From Galdieria sulphuraria (taxonomy: Eukaryota > Rhodophyta > Bangiophyceae > Galdieriales > Galdieriaceae), in contig NW_005178459.1 of NCBI RefSeq assembly GCF_000341285.1, positions 62,001-126,000 of the forward strand: 64,000 nucleotides of DNA. The letters run 5' to 3'. A program made the translations under genes and the position numbers. Shown here one piece after another: positions 11,432 to 22,025 of this stretch (its first letter is position 1; each line of letters starts with the position of its first letter). The notes under the pieces were generated by a model. That model ran no database searches, was not told where the DNA came from, and saw only the letters and a program-made list of their open reading frames with translations.

Positions 11432-12907
11432 TTATGGAAACAGGATCCAATGATGATAATAGAAAAGCATCAAGTCATTCTGTGACGAGTCCAAAAATGT
11501 TTTCGCTGAAATCATTTGGTATGGAAGGCAATAAGAACTTTTAGGATTTTGAAACAAACAGGTGACTTCCGTATCATTCCAATGCAGAACAGGAAAACCA
11601 TTTTGTAGAGCTAGCGAAAAGTGATGGGAACTGTTGGTTATACATATGACCAATCGATTGTCATGTATGAGTGATAGATTCCTTACGAAACGTAACGAGG
11701 CTCTTTCAGACTTCATTATTAACAAAAGCGGGATACTTCTAGTGAGTTGTCGAATGACTCTTTCAAGAACAAATAGAGGCCATTTTTTCATAGAATTTCG
11801 TGGAAAATGATATTGGGTCTGTAAGATGATTCTAATCGCCTTTGTTTTGACCAAATCTGTATAGAAAGGAGAAAGCGAGGGCATTGGAACTGGTTTCCGA
11901 CGCCATAGACGAATCCACCCAATATAGTTTGAAATATTATATTCAAGAAGCGAATATTCAGATTGTAATAAGTTGATGCCATTCCAAGGTGGCATAAATT
12001 TGGAAAAAAGTATGCGATTATATTGTACCTCAAGTTCAGGTAAGCAATCAGCTCCTAAGAGGCAGGATTGATACCTTAATCGCAATGTTTCTTCATGAGG
12101 TATATGTACAAGGCTATCCGACTGTATCCGTTCCATGTATAAATAACTCTTCGCTCTCTCCAATAAAGAGTCATCCTCCCAGCCATATGAATGAATTCGT
12201 TCATCAAAACTTGATAACAGTTTGTCTTGCTTTGAAGAGTCAGAGTTCTGTACTTACCCACCAATTTGAAAAAACACCTGTCTCGGCATATAGAAGATAC
12301 CATGGAGACTTCGCTCTGAAGCAATAGAAGCAGAATAAAAAACATGTTCGTGCGGTGGATGTCTTACAAGGAAAGATCGATCGACCCATGTATCGCAGTC
12401 TAACTTGAGAATCCAATCTTCTGTTGCAAAAGAAACACCCAAGTTATAGGCCTGAGCAAGATTCCAGTTGCTTCCATTTTCTACTCGCACAACAATAACC
12501 TGAACGTTGCTCGACGTTTGGTGAAGAGAGTTCAGTACAAAACTGTAAAGGGAATTGCTAGAGGACCAGTCCACCAACACAATCTGACGAATACCATATA
12601 ACGATAGCCACGAGTTGAATACTTGCTTGAGTTGTAGCAAACGTTCTTTGCAAGCAGCTACAACTGTAGCTGTGGGAAACTCCACTGGAGACACCTTTTT
12701 CTCGTTTCCATTGATACCATGCACAAAAGGATTTGCAGTTGACACTGCGAAAGAAACTTGAGAATGAACAATCTTCGCCAAACTATTTCTAGAGTATAGA
12801 AAATTTGAACTTTTTGATACAACTTCTTCTTCACTAGCGAAATAAAGCTTTACATAGTTTTGAAATAATAATAACCAAATACAAGTACGCGCCAAATTCA
12901 ATGGCAT
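11432..12907 (-). CDS. Type II membrane glycosyltransferase (GT2/GT7-like)
   Basis: The 475-residue product starts with a short hydrophobic anchor (residues 5-25), as in Golgi type II glycosyltransferases. Sugar-nucleotide fold landmarks follow: IRQIVLVDWSSS, LAQAYNLGVSFA, and a DxD-type site in WILKLDCDTWV. After splicing, IGGFDERIHSYGWEDDSLLERA matches the GGFDE...GWEDDDL motif of galactosyltransferase-like (Glyco_transf_7C) enzymes. One 48-bp intron (12257-12210) sits inside this motif; without splicing the frame stops at once. Donor, acceptor and stem are unknown. ATG at 12907; the divergent neighbour is pantothenate kinase, 292 bp away. A perfect E2F-like GCGCCAAA (12890-12897) lies in the first codons, probably by chance. 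Confidence 0.8.
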
Positions 12908-13199
12908 TTTTTTTCTCTTGTCGTCTCCGTGGTCTTGTACATTAGTGAATGATTATTTATCGTCGTCTGCTGATTTATCATTTCATTGCTCAACTTGTTT
13001 TCTAGGTTGCTTCATATGATATTTCAGAGATTTCCTAATGGAGCATTTTAAAAACAAATGCACTAAATATACACAAAGATTCCATACAAAAGGTCCTTTT
13101 CCATTTTATCATTATTGATGGCCCTTTTCGCATTGTCGAGTGTGGTGTAGAAAATTATCGCTTCCATCGTACCACCACACAGTGAACTGGTTGTACGTC

Positions 13200-14651
13200 A
13201 TGAACTCTCCCAAAATGACTTTAATCAACAAAGGCATAGCACTCAAGTTGTTGAAACGAGTAGATGTTCTTTCCGAATCCCAATCTCTCGCTTTAGATAT
13301 AGGTGGTTCCTTGGCAAAAATTATATACTTCCAACCTGACGGAGCTAATCGAAGAAAGGAAAGAACGGACGGGATTCCGAAACTATGTATTGACTACTTG
13401 GACCCTAAGAGAGAAGGTTCTTCAATATCAGTTCGAGTACCAGAGCTGAATGGAACTCTGCACTTCTTTTGTTTTGAAACTCGAAATATTGAAGATTGTA
13501 TTAAATTTATATCAGAACATTACAGACAGAATGGCAAAGAGAAAAGAAGAGTTAGAGCAACAGGTGGAGGAAGTTATAAATATGACAAGTTATTTAGCGA
13601 AGTGGGTGTGGAATTGACCAAGTTGGATGAGATGTGTTGTACTGTGGCTGGTCTTACTTTTCTCCTGACGCACTTTGACCACGAAGTATTTTCTTTCTTG
13701 TATCCTGATGGAACTTTGCCACCACCAGGGCTTCCTGAGTCTGCTCCAGCGTTGGCGGAGTGCAGAAGATTTGTAGATGCCCGTCCCGATCCATTTCCTT
13801 ATCTTTTAGTTCATATTGGTAGTGGTGTGAGTATAGTTAAAGTGACAGGTCATGGAAAGTTTGAGCGAGTGAGTGGTTCTACTATTGGTGGAGGCACTTT
13901 TTGGGGTCTTTGTCGGTTGCTTACCAATTGTAAAACTTTTGATGAAATAATTGAATTGACAAAAGAAGGCAACAATGAAAGAGTAGATATGTTAGTTGGT
14001 GATATCTACGGAGGAGATTATTCAAAAGTTGGCTTAGGAGCTGGTGTTATTGCTTCTTCATTTGGTAAAGTTACAATGAGGAAGGAACCTCCTCCTACAT
14101 TTTCCAACTTGCGAAAGGCTTGGAGAAGAGTTGTTTGTGGAACGTTTTGGTTATGGTGTGACTTTATGTTAAATATTCCTATTTTGGGTCATTTTCTTCG
14201 TTATTTGGGGTTAGAGAAGCATTTACGTTCGAGAATAGCAAATATTCATTTTGGTAAAATCTTCAGAGCGGAAGATGTTGCACTTTCTTTGTTACGTATG
14301 ATTTCATATAATATTGGACAGATTGGATATTTAAATGCGAAAAGGTTTGAGTTTGTTCTTTTTTTGTTCAATGATCTAAACCCATCTTTTATTTAGATAT
14401 GATTTGCCAAAGATATATTTTGGAGGCAACTTTATTCGGGATCACCCTTATACAATTGCTTCGATATCTTATGCTGTTCATTTTTGGTCTCATGGTCAGA
14501 CGCAAGTAAGTATTGAGAAAGAATTTGATAAGGCCATGAATGAAAGCTCATTTAGGCATTGTTTCTATTACATGATGGATATTTAGGAGCATTAGGAGCT
14601 TTTTTAGGTGGTGAATCGACTATATCGGAAAATTCCTATTCCGAAATGTAA
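13200..14651 (+). CDS. Pantothenate kinase, eukaryotic type (PanK II fold)
   Basis: PanK phosphorylates pantothenate, the first and controlling step of coenzyme A synthesis. Visible motifs: ATP-binding LALDIGGSLAKIIYF (about residue 30), RATGGGSYKY, a glycine-rich SGSTIGGGTFWGL, the YGGDYSKVGL stretch and, after splicing, YLNAKRYDLPKIYFGGNFIR. The protein ends with ALFLLHDGYLGALGAFL, the usual PanK C-terminus. Three exons: 13200-14344, 14397-14505 and 14556-14651; introns of 52 and 50 bp. The ATG at 13200 is the first in the frame, and MTLINKG 15 bp further is an alternative. No DUF89 phosphatase domain follows, so it is the simple form. Confidence 0.93.
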
Positions 14652-14834
14652 TAAAGTGTTTCATATGGACAAGAACAAAATCATTTGCTTACGAAACATT
14701 GCGAGGATTTACTTTCGTAAACTATTGGAAATGCAAACAAAACAACACAAAACAAATGCTTCTTTTAGGATGCCTTTTAAGGAAATGATATTGCCCCATA
14801 ACAAGGAAAGGTGATAGTCTTTCCTCTTCTTTTC

Positions 14835-16022
14835 TTAAGAAAGAGTTGGAAAGTCGGTGGGATCCGAAATACTTGGAGTTGATATTCGACTTTCACGAAA
14901 ACCACCTCGACCTCCTCCTCTTCCGCCTCTGCTTGATGCTCCTCTTGAAGAAAATCCACGACGAGAAGGACCATTAGAATAACCTCTACTATCGAAGGGT
15001 CGAGAACTAAAACCTCCCCTTCGTCTACTATCCTTGCTATCTTCTAAAAGTTCTTGAACTGTTCCATCTTCACTTTTCACTTCACGTCGAAAGTTGCCTG
15101 TAGTCCCTCTAGGACCCGAACCTCTTCCTACTCTTCTACTACCACGACCTCTTCCACGTCTTGGAGGTTCACTGAAGAACTCCTTCGTCATATCTACTGT
15201 CTTATTCTTAGCATCCTTTTGTCTATTATTTGCGGCATTTTGCTGCAAATTCTTTTGCCCTATTTCCGATAAAGTTGGATCATCTTCATCTTCTCTCCTC
15301 CAAGGCTTCAAACTGTCATCCAAAGTATTTGTCTCCTTAGCTTTGGCAGGTTTGTTTCCCAACAAGCTGGCAAGTTGTAACTTTTTCTCTGCTTGCCTAG
15401 CTAAATATTCATCTAGTGTCAAAGTCTCTTTTGGTTCTTCTTCAACTTTTCCAGATGTTGTAGTACCAGTAATAGTCTCTTGTTCGGTCTCTTCACCTTC
15501 TACCTCATCAACTATATTTTCTTCTACTGATCTTACAGCTTCATCGTCCTTAAGTCCAGACCTAAACGCAGTATTCACACCTTGGCTCAACTTTCTTGCT
15601 TCTTCTTCTGGATTCCCAAACACATATCTGCCACCAGCACCACCTTTGGATATCTCCTTTCCACGTCCTGTTCCAGAATGACGATCAAACTCTCTTCCAT
15701 GCTTTTTGACTACTTGCACATGATGCCTCTCCAATTTGTGTGGCGAGTGTTTTTCTTTGTCCTAAAGGGTGTGCTCAATAGGAAACACAACGTAAAGAAA
15801 AACTTCGTTCGTTACCTCTTCTTCTGCCAAGGTTGTGTCTTCTTCTGCTACTGGCAACGAATCCACTTGTGGTATCTTTACTTTAGAAGTTGTTGTTTTA
15901 GTAGATGCCGAGGAGGTTTTGGTTTTGTCTTGAGTGGAGGCCTTTCGAACAACTGCTTCCGTGGCATCTTCTGCGTCGTCAGACAATAAAGCATACAAGT
16001 TGGACTTGACAGAAGTGGACAT
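14835..16022 (-). CDS. SERBP1/HABP4/Stm1-like mRNA- and ribosome-binding protein
   Basis: This family clamps idle ribosomes and binds mRNA. The protein starts MSTSVKSNLYALLSDD, an acidic opening typical of Stm1/HABP4. The hallmark RHSGTGRGKEISKGG lies after the intron, followed by the TLDEYLARQ helix and a C-terminal RGG/RGRGRGS-rich region, all in the order known for SERBP1. Two exons: 16022-15816 and 15761-14835; the 54-bp intron is at 15815-15762. The ATG at 16022 is preferred over the TTG upstream. A 195-residue frame on the opposite strand is a shadow of the low-complexity codons. Confidence 0.88.
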
Positions 16023-16238
16023 CGGAGTTGTATGTTCTACAGCCAACGTATCTATTCAATATTATTTACAGATATTTCTTCAAGTGGTTTGGAAACATTG
16101 GCACAAAACGATCTTTTTTCCCAATAGTCCAATGCAACTAAAGATGGACGACGTTGACAAACCTAAAATCATCATTTCTATTATTATGTTTATTCTGCTT
16201 GAAAAAGCAGAGAAAACATAAACATTTCCTAACAAGTA

Positions 16239-17555
16239 TTAAATTTCTACTCCTTCTAATACATCACCAGTTCTATCCTATACATCCAAGCTTAGATATT
16301 CCTCCAAGTCTGTCAATCGAGAAAGAGAGCAAAACTTACCAAATGAACATATACATCTGTTCCATATCCATCCATCGATACCAACTGTAAATTGCCACCA
16401 AAGTATTGTGCATATAACTTGGAAAGTGGAAGTCCAAAACCTAAACCTGCCATAGGTCCATCCACTGACTGTCGTTGTACTAAACGATCCCATTCCCCTC
16501 CCAAGTTTCCTCCTCCTTGTTCTTCCTCTCTGAGACGATTAACAGTGGAAAATCCATAACGAAAAATACTGGATAAGATGTCCAATGCAATGCCGCCTCC
16601 TTGATCGCTAATTCGAATGGTGACTTGCTTAGGACCTTCTGTCAACAATACTTCAATAGGTGGCATGTTATCTTTAGATAATAACAAGCCATTTTTATGA
16701 TGATTTTGTGACAAGTGTCTTTCTACAACCGCTCTCATGGAATTCTTTAACAATTCCAACAATATATAATGAAGATGATAAGGAATATAAGGAATAGTAG
16801 ATACTGAGCCTCGAATCTGTACAGGCACTTGAACTCCATACTGTCGAAAACAAATACGACTACACTCTTGATAGGCAATATCCAGACACTGTTGTGGTGA
16901 GCAATGAGTATTGATAACTCCAACAAAGCCTGGACGACTTTCATGCAACATAACATGTTGTTCAGCAATCATACGTCGACCAATACGTGATATAAGCATT
17001 TGGTCTACAAAAGAGTCTAAATCCAAGTGTTCTCTTTGAGAAGCTCTTAATAACGCCAAGCGAAGTCCGTGTGCTAATAACTGTGGTTACATATATAGTC
17101 AATCCTATGAAATATTCAAAAATAGCAATTACCTCCACAACGTTGGCACTTTCGTCTACTAAATGCTTCAAAAGTACAGTAAATTCCTTTTCATCTTGCA
17201 AGTCTTGTATCTTACGGAAATTACGAACAGATTCGAAGGCTTCTACATATACATCGTATATCCGCTTGATAGGACCACATACTACATAATAAGGTAAGGA
17301 TCTCAAGTCTATAATACGATGAGCCAATCGAACTGGAAGCTCTTGATGCACAAAACGTGCACTTTGGATGAGTTTTTGTTCATTCAACTGTTTGCCAAAC
17401 TGGATGAGTTGGTTGATGGTATGCTTTTTGGGTTCTTTCTTGGCATAACGTGCTACAGCGTTGTCATGAACAGTTAAATAGTCTGTCGTTCCATAACTCA
17501 AGCTACGATAAGACAACCACTGTATATACTTCCAACTACTTCTAGTCGACCACAT
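16239..17555 (-). CDS. Mitochondrial pyruvate/branched-chain dehydrogenase kinase (PDK/BCKDK family)
   Basis: These GHKL-fold kinases switch off the pyruvate or branched-chain alpha-keto acid dehydrogenase complex by phosphorylating E1. ATP-site boxes are all present: N box ELLKNSMRAVVE, G1 box DQGGGI and G2 box GLGFGLPLSKLYAQYFGG. The N-terminal four-helix part has LPVRLAHRIIDLRSLPY, as in the family. Three exons: 17555-17133, 17080-16340 and 16277-16239. The introns are 52 and 62 bp; the last exon codes for only 12 residues plus stop and was chosen for frame and branch-point spacing, so it is the least certain part. The first 25 residues suit a mitochondrial presequence. PDK and BCKDK cannot be separated by eye. 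Confidence 0.88.
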
Positions 17556-17612
17556 ATGGAAAACCAAAATCACTTTATGATTTTCTTCTCATTTCATATT
17601 CATCGATCGATC

Positions 17613-18365
17613 ATGGAGAGGATGTCCTTTTCTTTCTCTCATCGCTATGCTTACTTATTGTTTCATAAAGTGTCCAATAACTTGAGTTGTGTACATAAGA
17701 AACTTTGTTATCAAAACCATTCCCATCCAACCATTTTATATCAACCAAGAGTATTGTTAAATATTCGTAGTTGTATTCATATGTCACAAAGTCAACAGAG
17801 TTATATGTTACCCACAAAAACGCCTTCTTGGGCCAAGTTGACTATTGCGTTGGGAAGTCTAATTACAATATACAGTTTCTATGAATATTTTTCTAGTGGA
17901 GGAGCTGTATCAGGTTCTGCCTTAGGTTTTGTTTACGGACTACCCATTCTTTTATTAGGATTGGCTCTTCAATATGCAGAGTTAGCTCCTACACCTTTGA
18001 AAACGAGCGATGAAGCGAAAGAGAAACGTGAATATTTGGCTACAGATGTACAAAAAAAGTTGATAAGAGATGTGACTCGCTATCGTTATGGAAATCAAGT
18101 TCATTTGGAACAAGTATGGAAAGCATTGGGATTGGTTTCTCGTGGACAGTCTCGTCCTATATTGAAACAAGTATTGGAAAGAATAGATGAGACAAGTAGT
18201 CGATATGAATTGTGTTTATTATTATACGCTGTTGGCAGTCAAGTTTCGTTTTGGGAACAAAAACTGGAAAAGATGAATCGTTTCTTTGGACCGAACATTG
18301 TTTGTCGTATAGAACCAGTAGAAGAGGATCAGTTTTGGTTGGTGTTGAGGTCATTGCAAGGTTGA
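17613..18365 (+). CDS. DUF2854-type plastid membrane protein
   Basis: The C-terminal 170 residues resemble the DUF2854 family of cyanobacteria and plastids: two hydrophobic segments (LTIALGSLITIYSFYEYF and GFVYGLPILLLGLALQY), then AELAPTPL and the hallmark DVTRYRYGNQVHLEQ. Function of the family is unknown to me. The first 75 residues are Ser/His/Tyr-rich and basic and would serve as a transit peptide. The frame also has an ATG at 17556, directly abutting the start codon of the divergent kinase within one CATATG. I prefer the ATG at 17613, which leaves 57 bp between starts. Single exon; family assignment is from remembered motifs and not checked. Confidence 0.65.
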   Translation: MERMSFSFSHRYAYLLFHKVSNNLSCVHKKLCYQNHSHPTILYQPRVLLNIRSCIHMSQSQQSYMLPTKTPSWAKLTIALGSLITIYSFYEYFSSGGAVSGSALGFVYGLPILLLGLALQYAELAPTPLKTSDEAKEKREYLATDVQKKLIRDVTRYRYGNQVHLEQVWKALGLVSRGQSRPILKQVLERIDETSSRYELCLLLYAVGSQVSFWEQKLEKMNRFFGPNIVCRIEPVEEDQFWLVLRSLQG

Positions 18366-18533
18366 ATGAGTAACAAAGTGATAGTCGATATTGATAAAGA
18401 TTGGGATATGGAATAGATATATTTTATATTTGTATGATATTGAATACTTGTTATCCTATGATGGCATATACATATATATATATAATTCATAATTATCTAA
18501 AAATGGTAAAGGAGAATTATTCTAAAAGTTCGG

Positions 18534-19983
18534 ATGAGGAGATCTAGTCCAAAGAACCGTCCAGTTGCCTTTCAAAACGTACCACTTTTATCAGCACAAG
18601 GAATATTTGTTGCTGCCTCACGTCTTGCTATATGTCAATCTTGTCCAGGATGGAAAGGACATCGTAGGTATACATTTCAAGTAGGCACTTTTTGCAAAAG
18701 TTCAGACAACTCTTACAACTCAGCTTTTATTATTCTTTAGTGGGTAACAACAAGTCCATTCTTATCGAGCAATTGTTATGTAAGAAGAACGAGGGTGGAA
18801 AGATATGGCAAGTTCGAAACTTTAGCGTCTTTGGAAGAGGAAAGAAAGACAGAAGAAGGGGTCAGTAACCTGGAACAGTCCCACGCGATTGAGAATACGG
18901 CAGAAACCCCACTGCAACCCATTTCTGTCACAGAAGAAGCAGCAGAAACTGAAGAATCTTCTCCAAAGAAATCCCAAGTCAACAAAGGTCGTAAAAGTGA
19001 AACAGGATCTAGGTTTCGAGTGTTGTTTGATGAGATTGAAGTGGGTCAAGAATATGTGGGCAAAGTGAGGAAAGTAACGAATTATGGAGCTTTTGTCGAT
19101 ATTGGTTGTTTTACAGACGGTTGGTTATTATCTTGTATAATATTATGACTGGCTTTTGATAGTGATATGTCTCTGTTATATTTTAGGACTTTTGCACGTT
19201 TCTCAAATGAGTGATACGTTTGTGAACGATCCCACGGATATCGTCAAAGTAGGAGATGAAGTTAAAGTTCGGGTAGTTAATAAAAAACCGGAGAGAAAGG
19301 AATTCTCTCTTTCCATTCGACCTCCAAGAGTTGTAAAGAAAAGAGAAGAACAACAAGTGGCTACGCCAATGAAGGAAATGGATAGTAAGAACAACACGGA
19401 TGATAATGAATATGCCAAAGTTCGTGGGCGTTCTTCAGTTTCCAGACTACAGAGGATGGGAATTTCAATGGACGTCGAAAGTGCCGATGACTCTTCCAAT
19501 CCAACGGCAAGAGTTGCTTCAAATGTACGAAAATCTCGTATGTCTTCAACAAAGGGTTCCTCTTCCATGAAAGCGTCTTTTAGGAAGTTGGCAAGAGAAA
19601 CAGATGAGCAAAAATTTATCAAGGGAACGGTAGTTTCAGTAACAGAATTTGGTGCATTTGTCGATTTCGGAGGACCTTCAGATGGTCTTATTCATATATC
19701 AGAAGTGACAGAGGATTGGTTAGAAAAGGATGATTCGGGAAGCAGAAAAATCAAAGTGTCGGTCGGAGATGAAGTTCAAGTTCGTGTTATCAATGTTGAT
19801 GTCAATCGTAGTAGAGTTTCTTTGTCCATGAAACCTTTTGCAATGTCTGCCAAGAAGCAGTTACAGGAAGATTTGGCTGCTGCCAATGAGAATCAACCAG
19901 AATTTGAAAGTATGTTGGCTTTGGCTTTGCGAAAAGCTTTACAAGAGAAGGAAGCGGAATTGGCAACGCAATCTCGCCATTGA
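18534..19983 (+). CDS. Two-S1-domain protein, probably plastid
   Basis: Two S1 RNA-binding domains are visible. One spans the second intron (GQEYVGKVRKVTNYGAFVDIG, then GLLHVSQMS). The other reads GTVVSVTEFGAFVDFGGPSDGLIHISE and ends VSLSMKP. The paired S1 layout resembles plastid ribosomal protein S1 or the PSRP-7 part of the algal EF-Ts polyprotein; no EF-Ts domain follows. The basic first 60 residues fit a transit peptide. Three exons: 18534-18680, 18741-19119 and 19187-19983; introns are 60 bp and 67 bp. An upstream ATG at 18503 opens a 14-codon frame that overlaps the main start and could lower translation. A role in plastid translation is inferred. Confidence 0.8.
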
Positions 19984-20108
19984 GATGCGCTTTGTGGTTT
20001 TAAATAAACCATCAATTCTTGATCTTTTTATTTTGTATCGTTTGGTCTAATGAACAACAACATGTCATATTCTAAAGCAGTATTTTGTATTGGTTGCTAG
20101 GAAGAATT

Positions 20109-20762
20109 TTAAAACATATCTGATTCATCCAAGCAAAATGACTCCGTCATATACCAAAAGGAAATATCTGATTGTTCATCTTGGAATGGACTAGTTGGCC
20201 AGAAGAACAACTCCTCAGAACTATCCATAGTGTTTGACTGTGCCAACTCCATATTAGACTCTACAGTTGTAATGGCATCAGAACAAGCAGCTGCCATAGC
20301 TATTTGAACTTGTTTAGATACAAATTTTCCATGTAGACGAAACCTTCTTTGGGCCAACTTTTGTCTTTCAATATAGCGCACCTTTGAAGAGTTGCTGGTC
20401 TTGTATTTCTTGTTGCGATATCTTTGAAACCGAATCTTACGATAATGATCTTTGTTTAGCATTACTGGATAAAATAATTCCGGTTTTGGAAGAAAGTTAA
20501 GATATTTAGGAGCTTCTGTCATGTTGAGGTCTTTATAGTTTTGTAGCTTAGTAGTCTTGTCATTAGAAACCGTGCTTTTAAACAACTCATTGAGAGTAGC
20601 AGCAGTGAAAGGTTCTGTTTGTTTGGAATCAGACGGAGGAAGACAAAATAGCCCATTTCCATCGATAGCTTGGTATATTTCAAGTAAACATGGTGAATCA
20701 AGTGGTTTGTTTTCTACAACTCTCTCGATACATGGTTCGTATCCAATAAAAGTCAATGACAT
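20109..20762 (-). CDS. CCT-domain protein
   Basis: Near residue 130 the protein has YRKIRFQRYRNKKYK, then SSKVRYIERQKLAQRRFRLHGKF. This is a CCT motif as in CONSTANS, TOC1 and other plant regulators that bind DNA with NF-Y. No B-box, response regulator or other domain is visible. The C-terminus is acidic with aromatic residues (EELFFWP, ISFWYMTES), a possible activation region. The start is set at ATG 20762. The frame continues upstream to a TTTCTAG acceptor-like site near 20808, so a short extra exon (ATG near 20873) is possible but needs a weak GTCAAA donor. Two CCAAT boxes lie upstream. Gene targets are unknown. Confidence 0.72.
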   Translation of the reverse strand: MSLTFIGYEPCIERVVENKPLDSPCLLEIYQAIDGNGLFCLPPSDSKQTEPFTAATLNELFKSTVSNDKTTKLQNYKDLNMTEAPKYLNFLPKPELFYPVMLNKDHYRKIRFQRYRNKKYKTSNSSKVRYIERQKLAQRRFRLHGKFVSKQVQIAMAAACSDAITTVESNMELAQSNTMDSSEELFFWPTSPFQDEQSDISFWYMTESFCLDESDMF

Positions 20763-22025
20763 TAGCTGGTTATCACAAAGTTGAAGCCAGAGGGGCAAAA
20801 GAACTAGAAACAAAAAGGGGTAGATTAATGAATCTTCAACTTTTTTGACCACAAGCGAATTTGCAATTCAGATACATTTTTCGACGTCCAAAAAGGTAGA
20901 TTTTGATTGGCGGATCATTCGAGGATTGGCCAAAATATCGAAACTTAGCTAACACGTATGACCAAAATAGCAAAACTAAGCGAAAAAATATGACAAGCGT
21001 GGCAAATTGTAAGCAGAAATATTGTCAATCTAGCCACACCATCACCCACCATCACACCAGCTGCATATACACCATGTACCCAGTATGACACCAGCTTCAT
21101 ATCGACTTGAGAGGCTAGTAGGTTTCTTTCCGGTTTTAGGTGTCTAGTAATAGACCGTTGAGTTGTAACTGCTTGAAAACTGAAACCCCTAGTGTTACTG
21201 GTTCAACTTGTTTTAGAAAGTCTCGTTGAAGCAAAGCCTTGGAAAACTTCTTTGGGGACTTTTTCAAGAAAGAACTGGATAATATTTTGGTAATAGTATG
21301 ATTGGAAAGACACTAGGAAGATAGTTGTGGGGTAGCAGCAGAATTTCTCCCTTCCTTCACAAAACGACAGAAGAAACTTTCCACCTTCTTTGTTGATAGT
21401 CGTATACAGTTATTAAGATTGCATGTGTTCAACCAAAACCCAAATATCCAAATGCATACTTGTCTAGTTGGATATTACATGTATTGTTTTATATATTGCG
21501 AACCCGTAATTCTTTTCATCATTCATTGTTCAATGATTATATACACTTTTGACTACTATTGGACAGTGGGTTACACACTAGGATATTTGTTTTCCTAAGT
21601 AATAAATGTGATATTAAGAATATTTCTTCTTTGTTCAGTAAAGATTGCTTTGACGGAATAGCTAAACATGTTTATAGAGAGCCCCTTGCGGTTGAATTCA
21701 TGCTTTTTTTAACAAAACAAAAGAATCTCCTCAGTTTTATCTATTCAGGTAGTCTTTGCTTGTACAACTCTCTCTCTCTCTATTCTTCAACTAGAACTAC
21801 AAAATCACAAGTCATCCCAAGACAAGTACGCAAGCCTCTGCCTTCCTTTCCCATTTGAGTATTCATTTTATTTTCACACGTCAACAGAACAACTACTGAA
21901 TGAATATTCACATTGTTTTCCAAACATGTTGCTACTTTGCCAAAAACTTTTCAAATTTATTTTCATGCAAACTCAAAGAAACAAAGAAAAACAACCATGC
22001 ATTCACTTGTAACCAAACTCAAGGT
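20763..22025. other. Intergenic region, 1.26 kb
   Basis: The right half holds no supported gene; the 99-codon frame at 21559-21858 lacks recognisable features. Two ATTGG (reversed CCAAT) boxes at 20906-20910 and 20925-20929 sit just upstream of the minus-strand CCT gene and probably belong to its promoter. A short perfect stem GTCTA/TAGAC with flanking CGG/CCG lies near 21130-21155. I see no tRNA, snRNA or repeat. Confidence 0.4.

Noticed and set aside
12890-12897. Perfect E2F-type site in the glycosyltransferase
   Set aside because: It lies inside the first codons of that gene, and the gene has no cell-cycle link. Likely chance.
15094-15681. 195-codon frame on the plus strand
   Set aside because: It is antisense to the SERBP1-like gene, whose RGG and acidic low-complexity codons keep the opposite strand open. 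No domain is seen.
21559-21858. 99-codon frame in the 1.26-kb gap
   Set aside because: Starts without a good ATG context, has no recognisable domain and AT-driven composition. Not supported as a gene.
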